A stretch of 64,000 bases of DNA. Origin: JAWVFN01 sp963696625. Its GTDB lineage: Bacteria > Actinomycetota > Thermoleophilia > Solirubrobacterales > 70-9. The position numbers and the translations under genes were made by a program. This document shows, one piece after another, positions 52,493 through 64,000 of the stretch; the first letter of the stretch is position 1; each line of letters opens with the position of its first letter. The notes beneath the pieces were generated by a model. The model was given only the letters and a program-made list of their open reading frames with translations, had not been told where the DNA came from and did not search any database. The DNA is taken from contig CAVOKZ010000038.1 in the NCBI GenBank assembly GCA_963696625.1, forward strand, positions 124,001 through 188,000, read 5' to 3'.

Positions 52493-53062
52493 TTGCTGCC
52501 GCTCGCTCAGATAGCTGTTGCCGCCGAGGAGACCGGCGGCGGGAAGTTCCTGGTCACCCCGGGCGTCGGCCTGATGATCTGGACCCTGCTGATCTTCTTC
52601 TTCACGATGTGGGTCCTCTCGAAGGTCGCCTTCCCGCGGATCCAGGAGGTGCTCGAGAAGCGCGCCGCCGCGGTCCGCGAGAACATCGAGGCGGCCGAAC
52701 GCCAGCGCGAGGAGTCGGACAAGATGCTGGAGGAGTACCGCGCCCGCCTCCAGGAGGCCCGCGAGCAGGCCGACGACATCCTCGCTCGCTCGCGCAAGGC
52801 GGGCGAGACGGCGAAGGCCGAGCTCGCCGCCGAGGGCAGGGAGCGCCGGGAGGAGATGCTCTCCCTCGCCAAGCGCGACATCGAGGCCGAGACACGGCGC
52901 TCCCTCGAGCAGATCCGCAAGGAGGTCGCCAACCTGACCGTGCTCGCGACCGAGAAGGTCACCCGCAAGTCGCTCGACGGCGAAGACCACAAGCAGTTGA
53001 TCGAGGAGGCGCTGGGCGAGGTCGACTTCTCCGCCCTCGGTGGGGAGGCCCAGAAGAACTGA
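52493..53062 (+). CDS. atpF: ATP synthase F0 subunit b
   Basis: 189 aa, probable TTG start 52493. One membrane helix (VGLMIWTLLIFFFTMWVLSKV) follows a short external N-terminus. The rest is a long charged right-handed coiled coil (EKRAAAVRENIEAAERQREE onward) that forms the peripheral stalk. Its stop overlaps the atpH ATG by one base. Confidence 0.92.
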   Translation: MLPLAQIAVAAEETGGGKFLVTPGVGLMIWTLLIFFFTMWVLSKVAFPRIQEVLEKRAAAVRENIEAAERQREESDKMLEEYRARLQEAREQADDILARSRKAGETAKAELAAEGRERREEMLSLAKRDIEAETRRSLEQIRKEVANLTVLATEKVTRKSLDGEDHKQLIEEALGEVDFSALGGEAQKN

Positions 53063-53595
53063 TGGAGGAGATCGCCCGCGTATATGCCGATGCCCTGTTC
53101 GAGTCCGGCAAGGACTCGAACAAGCTCGACCTGCTCCAGGAGCAGCTCGGGCAGTTCGCCGAGGCCCTCGACGAGAGCCGCGACATGCAGGTCTTCTTCT
53201 TCAGCCCCTACTTCTCATCGGCCGAGAAGAGCGACGGCATCGCGCGCGTCGTCTCGGGCGCCGAGCCCGAATTCGTCAACTTCCTCGAGCTCCTGGTCGA
53301 GAAGCACCGGATGCCGGTTCTGTTCCGGATCAGGCGCCGCTTTGACGCCCTCTGTGCGGAGGAGAACAAGGAGCTGGCGGTGACGGTGACCAGCGCCGTC
53401 GAGCTCGACCAGGGCACCGTCGACCAGATCGGCGACGCGATCGCCAAGCAGACCGGCCGCAAGATCGACCTCGCGAGCAACGTCGACGATTCGATCCTCG
53501 GCGGGCTCGTGCTGCGCGTGGGCAACATGGTCCTCGACGCCAGCGTCCGCAACCAACTCGAGAAACTTCGAAAGAACGTCGCCACAGCGGCGTAG
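53062..53595 (+). CDS. atpH: ATP synthase F1 subunit delta
   Basis: 177 aa. MEEIARVYADALFESGKDSN at the N-terminus, FFFSPYFSSAEKSDGIARV, FLELLVEKHRMPVLFRIRRRFDAL and the C-terminal DDSILGGLVLRVGNMVLDASVRNQLEKL are standard OSCP/delta blocks. Links the b stalk to the F1 head. Confidence 0.93.
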   Translation: MEEIARVYADALFESGKDSNKLDLLQEQLGQFAEALDESRDMQVFFFSPYFSSAEKSDGIARVVSGAEPEFVNFLELLVEKHRMPVLFRIRRRFDALCAEENKELAVTVTSAVELDQGTVDQIGDAIAKQTGRKIDLASNVDDSILGGLVLRVGNMVLDASVRNQLEKLRKNVATAA

Positions 53596-53613
53596 GAAAG
53601 GGACACCAGAGAT

Positions 53614-55265
<1,652 letters not shown>

Positions 55266-55266
<1 letters not shown>

Positions 55267-55335
55267 GCCGCTGGCCGCTGGCCGCTGGCCGCTGGAACTG
55301 AATCTCCGGCGACTAGCGACCAGCGACCAGCGACC
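55266..55335. repeat. Heptamer-armed hairpin, copy 2 (atpA/atpG gap)
   Basis: Left arm 55266-55295 is four GGCCGCT-type units ending GCTGG; right arm 55310-55335 is CGACTAGCGACCAGCGACC-like. The arms pair with some G-U or mismatches around a loop of 14 bases. The hairpin fills the gap up to 8 bases before atpG. Confidence 0.7.
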
Positions 55336-55343
55336 TGTTTCTC

Positions 55344-56270
55344 ATGGCCACGCGCAAAGAAGTTCAGAGCAGGATCGCCTCCATCAAGAACGTTCATAAG
55401 ATCACCCGCGCAATGGAAATGGTTGCCGCCGCGCGGCTGCGCCGCGCCGAGCAGCGGATCGAGGCCCTGCGCCCCTACTCCGAGCAGCTGCGCAAGATGA
55501 CCCGCCAGGTCTCCGAGGCGGCGGGCAAGACCTCGAACCTGCCGCTGCTGCAGGAACGCGAGGACCAGAAGAACGTGGGCGTCCTACTCGTCACCGGCGA
55601 CCGCGGGCTCGCGGGCAGCTTCAACTCGCAGATCATCCGCGCCGGGGTCGAGCGGCGCCGCGAGCTCAAGCGCGAGGACCAGGACGTCACCTTCTCGGTG
55701 GTCGGGCGCCGCGGCGCCTCCTCGATGCGATTCCGCGACGAGCCCGTCACCGACGACTACATCGGCTTCACCGACCGCCCCTCCTTCGCCGACGCGCGCA
55801 CCGTCGCCACCGACCTCACGGCGAGGTACGCGGACGGCCACCTCGACCGGGTCGAGCTGATCTTCAACAAGTACGTCTCGCCGCTGACCCAGTACGTCTG
55901 GCGTCAGACACTGCTGCCGATCCAGGAGGCGGCTGTGCTCGGCGAGGGCGCCGATGCCGAGGAGGAGGCGGGGGAGGAAGAGGAGACCGAGATCGTCAAG
56001 GCCCACCGCCGCTCGAGCTGGGAGTACGAGCCCGAGCCCGAAGACCTGCTCGCGGAGCTGATTCCCGAGTACTCGAACCTCTCGGTCTTCCGGGCGCTGC
56101 TCGAGTCGACCGCCTCCGAGCACGGCTCGCGGATGACCGCTATGCGCAACGCATCCGAGAACGCGAACACCTTGATCGAGGACCTGACCTTGGAAATGAA
56201 CAGGGTGAGGCAAGCTGAAATCACCCAGGAGATCTTGGAAGTGGTAAGCGGGGCGGAAGCTTTGGCCTAA
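55344..56270 (+). CDS. atpG: ATP synthase F1 subunit gamma
   Basis: 308 aa. The N-terminus KEVQSRIASIKNVHKITRAMEMVAAARLRRAEQR and C-terminus SEHGSRMTAMRNASENANTLIEDLTLEMNRVRQAEITQEILEVV are canonical; VLLVTGDRGLAGSFNSQI is the core signature. An acidic insertion of about 25 residues (GADAEEEAGEEEETEIVKAH) lies in the globular domain. Actinobacterial gamma subunits often carry a loop here. Confidence 0.95.
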   Translation: MATRKEVQSRIASIKNVHKITRAMEMVAAARLRRAEQRIEALRPYSEQLRKMTRQVSEAAGKTSNLPLLQEREDQKNVGVLLVTGDRGLAGSFNSQIIRAGVERRRELKREDQDVTFSVVGRRGASSMRFRDEPVTDDYIGFTDRPSFADARTVATDLTARYADGHLDRVELIFNKYVSPLTQYVWRQTLLPIQEAAVLGEGADAEEEAGEEEETEIVKAHRRSSWEYEPEPEDLLAELIPEYSNLSVFRALLESTASEHGSRMTAMRNASENANTLIEDLTLEMNRVRQAEITQEILEVVSGAEALA

Positions 56271-56271
56271 C

Positions 56272-56341
56272 GGTCGCTGGTCGCTGGTCGCTGGTCGCTG
56301 GAGGGCATTTTCCAGCGGCCAGCGGCCAGCGGCCAGCGGCC
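56272..56341. repeat. Heptamer-armed hairpin, copy 3 (atpG/atpD gap)
   Basis: Left arm 56272-56301 is GGTCGCT repeated four times then GG; right arm 56312-56341 is CCAGCGG repeated four times then CC. In RNA the arms pair over all 30 bases with four G-U pairs; the loop is AGGGCATTTT. It fills the gap between atpG and the atpD ribosome site. Confidence 0.8.
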
Positions 56342-56360
56342 GCTACTTGAAAGGAACAAC

Positions 56361-57791
<1,431 letters not shown>

Positions 57792-57803
57792 CGGCAGTCT
57801 CTG

Positions 57804-58217
57804 ATGGCCGGCGACACCCCGTTCAACGCAAAGGTCCTCACCCCCGAGGGCGAGGTCTTCGACGGCGCCGTGGTCCAGCTCTCGACCCGCACCGCGGTCG
57901 GCGAGATCGGCGTGCTCGCCAACCACACGCCGACCATGGCCCAGCTGCGCCCGACCGAGCTCCGCCTTCATCTCGAGGGCAACGAGGTCAAACGGTTCGC
58001 GCAAGCCGAAGGCTGGCTCGAGGTCTTCGGAAACCACGCCCTCGTCCTCGTCGGCGAGGCGATCGCGCCCGAGAGCCTCGACACCGCACAGCTCAAGGAG
58101 CGGCTATCGGCCGCCGAGCAGCGCCTCTCCGAGACCGAGGAGGGGACCGCGGCCCACAGCGCGGCGGAGACCGAGAAGGAGCGCGCCGAGGCGTTCCTCG
58201 CCGTCGCTGAGGGTTGA
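57804..58217 (+). CDS. atpC: ATP synthase F1 subunit epsilon
   Basis: 137 aa. N-terminal beta sandwich (FNAKVLTPEGEVFDGAVVQL, GEIGVLANHTPTMAQLRPTELRL) and a C-terminal helical hairpin (LKERLSAAEQRLSETEEGT). Last gene of the atp operon; it overlaps the M20 peptidase gene by 4 bases. Confidence 0.93.
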   Translation: MAGDTPFNAKVLTPEGEVFDGAVVQLSTRTAVGEIGVLANHTPTMAQLRPTELRLHLEGNEVKRFAQAEGWLEVFGNHALVLVGEAIAPESLDTAQLKERLSAAEQRLSETEEGTAAHSAAETEKERAEAFLAVAEG

Positions 58218-59305
58218 GCTCCGACGCGCTGGAGCTGGCCCAGCGCCTGATCGCCTATGACACCTCGTGCTCCGATGGGCTGGGCGACGCCACCGCCTTC
58301 GTTCGCGGCTGGCTGACCTCCAACGAGATCGGCTTCGAGACGACCGAGGCCCGGGGCCTGCCGGTGACGATGGCCGAGGCCGGGGGCGGGGAGGGGCCGA
58401 CCCTGGTCCTGCACGGTCATCTCGACGTGGTTCCGGGCCACGAGGATCAGTTCGAGCCCCGCCTCGACGGGGACCGCCTCCTTGGGCGCGGCGCCTACGA
58501 CATGAAGGGCGCGCTCGCGGTGATGCTGCTCGTCACCAAGGAGATGCTCGGCCAGAACGCAGTCAGGATCAGGCTCGGGATCGTCTCCGACGAGGAGTCC
58601 GAGGAGGAGGACAACCGCGGCTCCGACGCGCTCGTCGACGCCGGTTTCGTCGGCGATTTCTGCCTCACCGGCGAGCCCACCGACCTCCAGATCGGGGTCC
58701 AGGCGAAGGGGGTTCTGGCGATCCGGCTCGCGGTCTCGGGCGTCGCCGCGCACGGCGCCACGCCGTGGCTCGGGGACAACGCGGTGTTAAAGGCGCTTGG
58801 CGTGTTCCGCAGCATCGAGTCATTACCCTTTACGCGCCAGAGCTCCGACCTCTTCGACCGGCCGTCGATCAACCTCGGCCGGATATGGGGAGGCGACGCG
58901 TTGAACAAAGTGCCCGATACCTGCGTGATAGACGTCGACGTCCGCTACCTGCCCGAGCAGGACCCCGAGGCGATCCTCGAACAGGTCGCCGCGCTGCCCG
59001 ACACGCGGGTCGTCTCGACCTTCCGCCGGCCGCCGGCGGTCGTCTCGCCCGAGTCTCCATACGTGCAGGCGCTCGGCGAGGCCGCGGCGCCGTACCACCC
59101 CGAGCGGGTGATGAGCGTCGGCCGCGATGGCGCCTCCGACGTCGTCTCCTTCCTCCGCGTCGGAGTCCCTGCGGTCGAGTTCGGCCCCGTCGGCGAGGGC
59201 CACCACGGCCCCGAGGAGTGGGTCTCGGTCTCCTCGCTGGAGACCTACCGCAAGGCCCTCGGCGGTTTCGCCCGCGCGCTGCCGGAGGCTGCGAGCGATG
59301 GCTGA
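58214..59305 (+). CDS. M20 family metallopeptidase (DapE/ArgE-like)
   Basis: 363 aa from TTG 58214. Zinc ligands: LHGHLDVVPGHEDQF (His, Asp), LLGRGAYDMKGALAVML (bridging Asp with DMKG), GIVSDEESEEEDNRGS (catalytic and ligand Glu), and GEGHHGPEEWVSVSSLE (last His). The dimerisation domain lies at about 175-290 (GVLAIRLAVSGVAAHGATPWLG). Substrate may be succinyl-diaminopimelate, acetylornithine or a peptide; not decidable here. Confidence 0.85.
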   Translation: MSSDALELAQRLIAYDTSCSDGLGDATAFVRGWLTSNEIGFETTEARGLPVTMAEAGGGEGPTLVLHGHLDVVPGHEDQFEPRLDGDRLLGRGAYDMKGALAVMLLVTKEMLGQNAVRIRLGIVSDEESEEEDNRGSDALVDAGFVGDFCLTGEPTDLQIGVQAKGVLAIRLAVSGVAAHGATPWLGDNAVLKALGVFRSIESLPFTRQSSDLFDRPSINLGRIWGGDALNKVPDTCVIDVDVRYLPEQDPEAILEQVAALPDTRVVSTFRRPPAVVSPESPYVQALGEAAAPYHPERVMSVGRDGASDVVSFLRVGVPAVEFGPVGEGHHGPEEWVSVSSLETYRKALGGFARALPEAASDG

Positions 59306-61234
59306 GCGCAAGAAGAAGCCCGCGGCGAGGAAGCCCGCGGCGAAGAAGCGAGCGGCGAAGAAGCCGCCCCCCCGCCGCCGGATGAGATCGAGGTCGACGA
59401 CGACTTCCTCGAGGACATCGACTCCGAGATAGACGACATCGTCTCGGCGCCGACCGAGGAGCACCCCGCGCCCGAGGGGGCGATCGAGCCCGACGACCAG
59501 GAGGACGAGGAGGAGGAATTCGAGGACGAGGACCTCGACGACGACGAGGACGAGGGCCACGACGAGCAGCCGACCCTGGTCGGCGGGCCGGCGGTCGGCG
59601 GCAACGGCGGCGGTGGAGGCGGCAACGGGCCGGACATCGCGGCTGCATTCGGGCGCCCGAGGCGGCGCTTTCCGCTCTGGGCCCGCTTTGCGACCGGCAG
59701 CTTCATCATCGTCGTCGCGATCGCCGCGGCGACCGCCGCGAGCGCGCTGGTCTTCGTCAACGACTTCGCCAATGCCCTCGTCCACGAAGGGGAGGAGAAC
59801 GAGCTCGAGATCCTGTATCCGGAACTCGACCAGGTGGACGGCGGCGCCCCCGAGACCTTCCTGATCATCGGCTCCGACAAGCGCCGGGGCTCGGCGGGCG
59901 TCGGCGTCAAGCACGGCCTCTCCGACACCACGATCCTGCTGCGCGTCGACCCGGACGCGAACGCGATCTCGCTGATGTCGATCCCCCGCGACCTCGAGGT
60001 CAGCATCCCCGGATTCGGCACGGGCAAGTTCAACGAGGCGTACTCGTACGGCGGCCCGAAGCTGACCCTGGAGACCGTCAAGGCGCTGACCGGTCTCGGC
60101 GAGAACGGGCTGCCGGGTGTCAACCACGTCGTCAACGTCGACTTCCTCGGCTTCGTCAAGGCGGTCGACGCGATCGACTGCGTCTACGTCGACGTCGACC
60201 GCCGCTACTACCACTCCAACCAGGGACTCTCGGCCTCGGCGCAGTACGCCGAGATCAACGTGCGGCCCGGATACCAGCGACTCTGCGGCTACGACGCGCT
60301 GCCCTATGTCCGCTATCGCCACACCGACAACGACATCGTCCGCGGCGCCCGCCAGCAGGACTTCCTGCGTGAAGCCCGCGCCCGGGTGCCCACCAGCAAG
60401 CTCTTGCCGGGCCTGAGCGGCAACAGCGAGCTGATCGACATCTTCACCAAGTACACGACCTCGGATATCGGCAGAAGCACGGCGACGGCGCTGCAGGTGC
60501 TGAAGCTGTTCATCGCGGCGCGCGACGAGCCGATCAAGGAGGTCCACTTCCCCGGCACCGTCGGCGCCACGGTCACCGTGACCCCCGGCCAGATGGAGCA
60601 GGCGATGAGCCAGTTCCTCGGCATCGAGGGCTCCAAGGGCCCGCGCGGCTCCAGTGCCGAGCCCGTCGAAGGGGGAGCCCCGACGACCGAGGCGCCCCCC
60701 GCGGTCCAGCCTGGCAAGGCGGCCAAGGCCCCGGCCCAGCCCAAGCGGGCGAAGCCCTCGCCCGACGCGCTCGGCCTCGAGGGCGGAAACTTCGGCCGCG
60801 AACTGGCCCTGCGCGTCCACCGCAAGGAGAACGACCTGCCCGTCTACTACCCGACCACGGTCATCGCCGGCTCCGAGTACGTCCAGGCACCGCGCGTCTA
60901 CTCGCTCGCGGACCCGGGCCTTGACCCCGATGAGACCACGGCCTACAAGTACGTGCTCAGGACTCCCGCGGGCGACTACTACGGGCTCCAGGGGCTGAGA
61001 TGGAAAGACGCGCCGATCCTCGACGAGCCGCACACCACCAAGGAGTTCGGCGATCGCGAGTACAACCTCTACTACGACAACGACCGCCTGCGGATGATCT
61101 CCTGGGAGACCGACGACGGCGCCTACTGGGTCTCGAACTCCCTGCTGCAGACGCTGACCGCCGAGCAGATGCTCGCGATCGCCCGCGGCGCGACGCTGCT
61201 CACGGCGAAGCCGAAGTCGGGCAAGAAGGAATAG
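59298..61234 (+). CDS. LytR-CpsA-Psr (LCP) family wall-polymer ligase; frame disruption at 59367-59373
   Basis: The ATG at 59298 overlaps the peptidase stop and gives a basic AERKKKPAARKPAAKKRAAK tail. In a run of seven C (59367-59373) one base appears to be missing. Restoring it gives DEIEVDDDFLEDIDSEIDDI and a long acidic cytoplasmic segment, a membrane helix (FATGSFIIVVAIAAATAASA), then the LCP domain (TFLIIGSDKRRG, LSDTTILLRVDP, LMSIPRDLEVSIPGFG, VNHVVNVDFLGFVKAVDAI, PYVRYRHTDNDIVRGARQQ). Repaired length 645 aa. The C-terminal 230 residues are Pro/Ala-rich then a folded domain. It attaches polysaccharide to peptidoglycan, fitting the sugar-nucleotide genes that follow. Confidence 0.85.
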
Positions 61235-61236
61235 AG

Positions 61237-62547
61237 ATGGCGAAGGGGGGCGAGAAGCTGCCGATCGGGGTGGTCGGTGTCGGGTGGGTCGGGCTGGTCA
61301 CCGCCGCCTGCTTTGCCGAGATGGGCCACCCCGTCGTCGCCCGCGACATCGTCGCCGAGAAGATCGAGGCGCTCAACGCCGGCGAAATGCCGATCCACGA
61401 GCCCGGCCTGCCCGAGCTGCTCGAGAGGAACCGCGAGCGGCTCACCTTCACGACCGACCTCGCTCTGTTGCTCGAAGGGGCGAAGCTCGTGTTCATCGCC
61501 GTCGAGACGCCGCCCACGGCGTCCGGGGACGCGGACCTCTCCAGCGTGATGCGGGCGATCGAGGAGGTTGGCGCCGGCGGGGGCGAACACGCCGTGGTGA
61601 TGAAGAGCACCGTCCCGGTGGGCACCGGGCGCACGATTCGCCGCGAGCTGCCCGGGATCGGCTACGTCTCCAACCCGGAGTTCCTGCGCGAGGGGTCGGC
61701 GGTCAACGACTTCCTCCATCCCGATCGGGTTGTGATCGGCGCCGAGCCCGAGGACGCCGCGGCCGGGGATGCCCTTGCGGCCGCCTACGCCCCGCTCGGT
61801 GCACCGGTGGTCCGCACTGACGTCGCCAGCGCCGAGATGATCAAGCTCGCCTCGAACGCCTTTCTCGCGACCAAGATCAGCTTCATCAACGAGATCGCCA
61901 ACGTCTCAGAGCAGCTCGGCGCCGACGTCGATGAAGTGGCCCGGGGCGTCGGCCTCGACGGCCGCATCGGGCCCAAGTTCCTCCGTGCGGGAATCGGCTG
62001 GGGTGGTTCCTGTTTTGGAAAAGATGTCAGCGGGCTCAAACAGGCGGCGGGAAACACCGGCTACCACTTCCAGCTGCTGAGCGCGGTGATGGAGGTCAAC
62101 GAGCTGCAGAAGAGGCGCGCCGTCGGCAAGCTCTCAGACCATCTCGGCGATCTCGGCGGCAAGACGGTTGCCCTGCTCGGCCTGGCGTTCAAGCCCGACA
62201 CCGACGACATGCGGGACGCGGCGAGCGTGGTGATCGCGGCGCGCCTCGAGGGTGAGGGCGCCCGCGTCGTCGCCTACGACCCGGTCGCCACAGAGCGGGC
62301 AACCCCGCTGATGCCGAGGGTCGAGATGCGCGCCTCCGCGCTTGAGGCTCTCGACGGCGCCGATGCTGCCGTGCTCGTCACCGAATGGCCCGAGTTCGCC
62401 GAGATCGACTGGACCGACGCCGCGGCGCGAATGGCCAACCCGGTCATCATCGACGGCCGAAACTTCCTCGACCCGACCGCCCTGCGCGCTGCCGGATTCA
62501 CCTACGACGGCATCGGACGCGCCGCTGCCATAGAAATCAAACCCTGA
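61237..62547 (+). CDS. UDP-glucose/GDP-mannose dehydrogenase family (likely UDP-glucose 6-dehydrogenase)
   Basis: 436 aa from ATG 61237. NAD domain GVVGVGWVGLVTAACFAEMGH, LVFIAVETPPTASGDADLS, MKSTVPVGTG, YVSNPEFLREGSAVNDFLHPDRVVIG, and the catalytic Cys in GIGWGGSCFGKDVSGL. C-terminal domain GKTVALLGLAFKPDTDDMRDAASVVI. The substrate is probably UDP-glucose, giving UDP-glucuronate for envelope polysaccharide. The stop overlaps the next ATG by one base. Confidence 0.9.
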   Translation: MAKGGEKLPIGVVGVGWVGLVTAACFAEMGHPVVARDIVAEKIEALNAGEMPIHEPGLPELLERNRERLTFTTDLALLLEGAKLVFIAVETPPTASGDADLSSVMRAIEEVGAGGGEHAVVMKSTVPVGTGRTIRRELPGIGYVSNPEFLREGSAVNDFLHPDRVVIGAEPEDAAAGDALAAAYAPLGAPVVRTDVASAEMIKLASNAFLATKISFINEIANVSEQLGADVDEVARGVGLDGRIGPKFLRAGIGWGGSCFGKDVSGLKQAAGNTGYHFQLLSAVMEVNELQKRRAVGKLSDHLGDLGGKTVALLGLAFKPDTDDMRDAASVVIAARLEGEGARVVAYDPVATERATPLMPRVEMRASALEALDGADAAVLVTEWPEFAEIDWTDAAARMANPVIIDGRNFLDPTALRAAGFTYDGIGRAAAIEIKP

Positions 62548-63590
62548 TGCAAGCCCTGATCCTTGTTGGAGGCGAGGGGACCCGGCTTCGCCCGCTGACC
62601 CTGAAACGGCCGAAGCCCGTGCTGCCGCTCGTCGGCAAGCCATTCATCTCCTACATGCTCGACTGGCTGCGCGAGCACGGGGTCGACGACGTGGTCATGG
62701 CCTGCGGGTTCGAGCCCGATGCGCTGCGCGAGACCCTCGGCTCCGGCGACGCCGGGCAGCGGATCGGCTACGTGGCGGAGCCCGACCCGCGCGGCACCGC
62801 GGGCGCGATCCGCTTTGCCGAGGAGCAGCTCCAGGAGCGCTTCTTCGTCCTCAACGGCGACGTTCTCACCGACCTCGACCTGACTCAGCTGATGCGCGAG
62901 CACACCGAGAACCAGGCGCTGGCGACGATCGGCCTGTATCCGGTCTCCGACGCGACCGGCTACGGGGTCGTTCCCTGTGACGAGCAGGGCTGGGTCACCG
63001 AGTGGATCGAGAAGCCGGATCCGGAGGACGCCTTGGCGGGCGGCGAGATCAACGCCGGCACCTACGTGCTCGAGCACGCCGTGGTCGAGGAGATCCCGCC
63101 GGACAAGGAGGTCTCGATCGAGCGCGACGTGTTCCCGACCCTGATCGGCCGCGGCTTCCGCGGCGTCCCGCTCGAGGGCTACTGGCTCGACATCGGCACC
63201 CCCGACCGCTTCCTGCAGGCGAGCTGGGACATCCTCGAGCGGCGGGTCGAAACCGACATCGGCAAGCGCGCGGCGCCCGACGGCGTTCTGATCGCAGACG
63301 ACGCCGATGTCTCAGACGATGCGTCGATTCACCCGCCCGTCTACATCGGCAGCGGCGCCGCGATCGAAGCCGGCGCCGAGATCGGCCCGCGCGCGGTCGT
63401 CGACCGGGGCGCCCGGATCGGCGAGGGCGCGGTGATCGAGCGCTCGCTGATCGGCGGCGGTTCCTCGGTCGGAGCGGGGGCCAAGCTCCGGGGCGCGATC
63501 CTCGCTCCCCGCGTCGAGGTCGAGCCCGAGGCGGCGCTGGCGCCCGGCACCGTGGTCGGCGAAGACGAGAAGGTCCCGGTCTCCGCATGA
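62547..63590 (+). CDS. NDP-sugar pyrophosphorylase (mannose-1-phosphate guanylyltransferase-like)
   Basis: 347 aa. ALILVGGEGTRLRPLTLKRPKPVLPLVGKPFISYMLDWL (nucleotide-binding signature), FFVLNGDVLTDLDL, and GYWLDIGTPDRFLQAS, then C-terminal left-handed beta-helix repeats (VYIGSGAAIEAGAEIGPRAVV). This domain order fits GDP-mannose pyrophosphorylase of the ManB/ManC-like actinobacterial type; a glucose-1-phosphate nucleotidyltransferase is possible. The following isomerase gene supports mannose metabolism. Confidence 0.83.
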   Translation: MQALILVGGEGTRLRPLTLKRPKPVLPLVGKPFISYMLDWLREHGVDDVVMACGFEPDALRETLGSGDAGQRIGYVAEPDPRGTAGAIRFAEEQLQERFFVLNGDVLTDLDLTQLMREHTENQALATIGLYPVSDATGYGVVPCDEQGWVTEWIEKPDPEDALAGGEINAGTYVLEHAVVEEIPPDKEVSIERDVFPTLIGRGFRGVPLEGYWLDIGTPDRFLQASWDILERRVETDIGKRAAPDGVLIADDADVSDDASIHPPVYIGSGAAIEAGAEIGPRAVVDRGARIGEGAVIERSLIGGGSSVGAGAKLRGAILAPRVEVEPEAALAPGTVVGEDEKVPVSA

Positions 63591-64000
63591 GCGCCGCCGA
63601 GAAGATCCGCGCGGTCGACCCGAGCAAGCAGCTCGACTCGGTGCTGGCGCTTCCGGACCACCTGCGCGACGCGCTGTGGCGAATCGAGTCGGCGAAGCTG
63701 ACGCCGATCGACGCGCCGACCACCGTGCTCTGTGGCATGGGCGGCTCGGCGATCGGCGGCGACCTCGCCCAGGCGGCGCTCGGGTCGCGGCTGGCGAAGC
63801 CGCTGCTGACCGCGCGGGGCTATGAGCTGCCGCCGGCGGCGCGCCCCGACTCGCTCGTCGTCTGCTCGAGCTATTCGGGCGACACCGAGGAGACCCTCGC
63901 CTGCTACGAGGGCGCCGAGGCGATCGGCGCCACCCGCATCGTCGCCACCACCAACGGCAAGCTCGCCGAATCCGCTCGCGCCGACGGCGTGCCGGTGATC
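63587..64000 (+). CDS. Bifunctional phosphoglucose/phosphomannose isomerase, N-terminal part
   Basis: 138 codons from ATG 63587 to the window edge; the 3' end is outside. A SIS domain begins at about residue 40: VLCGMGGSAIGGDLAQAAL, VVCSSYSGDTEETLACYEGA, ATTNGKLAESARADGVPVI. The MGGSAIGGD and SSYSGDTEET motifs are those of the archaeal/actinobacterial phosphoglucose/phosphomannose isomerase. It overlaps the pyrophosphorylase stop by 4 bases, so one operon. Confidence 0.85.
   Translation, partial: MSAAEKIRAVDPSKQLDSVLALPDHLRDALWRIESAKLTPIDAPTTVLCGMGGSAIGGDLAQAALGSRLAKPLLTARGYELPPAARPDSLVVCSSYSGDTEETLACYEGAEAIGATRIVATTNGKLAESARADGVPVI

Overview
The window looks like a chromosomal segment of a high-GC actinobacterium. 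A Thermoleophilia/Solirubrobacterales-like lineage is the best fit, but this is inference. The pointers are very high third-position GC, many GTG/TTG starts with 1-11 nt gene overlaps, a complete F-type ATP synthase operon, an actinobacterial ArsA-like ATPase pair, an Rv1264-like adenylate cyclase, a DipZ, and a secreted protein with proline-rich LPPG motifs. I see no tRNA or rRNA gene, no CRISPR array, no transposase and no phage gene. No stretch longer than about 300 bases lacks a gene or gene remnant.

Layout. 1-5.2 kb: end of an unknown gene, an ArsA-like ATPase pair, ParA, and an FtsZ with a long N-terminal extension. 5.3-10.5 kb: gamma-glutamyltransferase, a LON-domain protein, a class III adenylate cyclase and DipZ. 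10.5-17.1 kb: two methyltransferases, a GH57 branching enzyme, a GT4 glycosyltransferase and a left-handed beta-helix acyltransferase. This content resembles the mycobacterial methylglucose lipopolysaccharide locus (Rv3030-Rv3034c). 17.1-32.5 kb: acyl-CoA and propionyl-CoA catabolism, comprising MeaB, acyl-CoA dehydrogenase, thiolase, methylmalonyl-CoA mutase large and small subunits, ETF beta and alpha, and ETF:quinone oxidoreductase. HxlR, an SCP2-like protein, leucyl aminopeptidase, a HAD hydrolase and an orphan HicA are interspersed. 32.4-35.9 kb: a GGDEF/HD-GYP protein, L31 and DUF1385.

35.9-42.6 kb is an accessory island set between DUF1385 and prfA. It holds a broken sensor kinase, a response-regulator scrap, a two-component pair, a ferredoxin, three small membrane-anchored proteins, ApbE and a ferric-reductase-like membrane protein. 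Three of its promoters share one motif at the same distance from the start codon, so it is the best candidate for an undescribed system here. 42.6-50.8 kb: prfA, prmC, tsaC, an R2lox-type oxidase with its TetR regulator, glyA, and WecA-like genes. 50.9-58.2 kb: the atp operon. 58.2-64 kb: an M20 peptidase, an LCP ligase, UDP-glucose dehydrogenase, an NDP-sugar pyrophosphorylase and the start of a phosphoglucose/phosphomannose isomerase (envelope polysaccharide supply).

Two cautions. At least ten single-base frame disruptions interrupt otherwise well conserved genes, including prfA, the LCP protein, MeaB and the mutase. Repairing one base restores the expected protein length in each full-length case, so consensus sequence errors are the simplest explanation. 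There are also three or more chimeric or internally deleted mini-genes (HesB/TetR, response regulator/PAS, SnoaL), which are either real deletion scars or assembly misjoins. Three families of intergenic inverted repeats are dispersed through the window.
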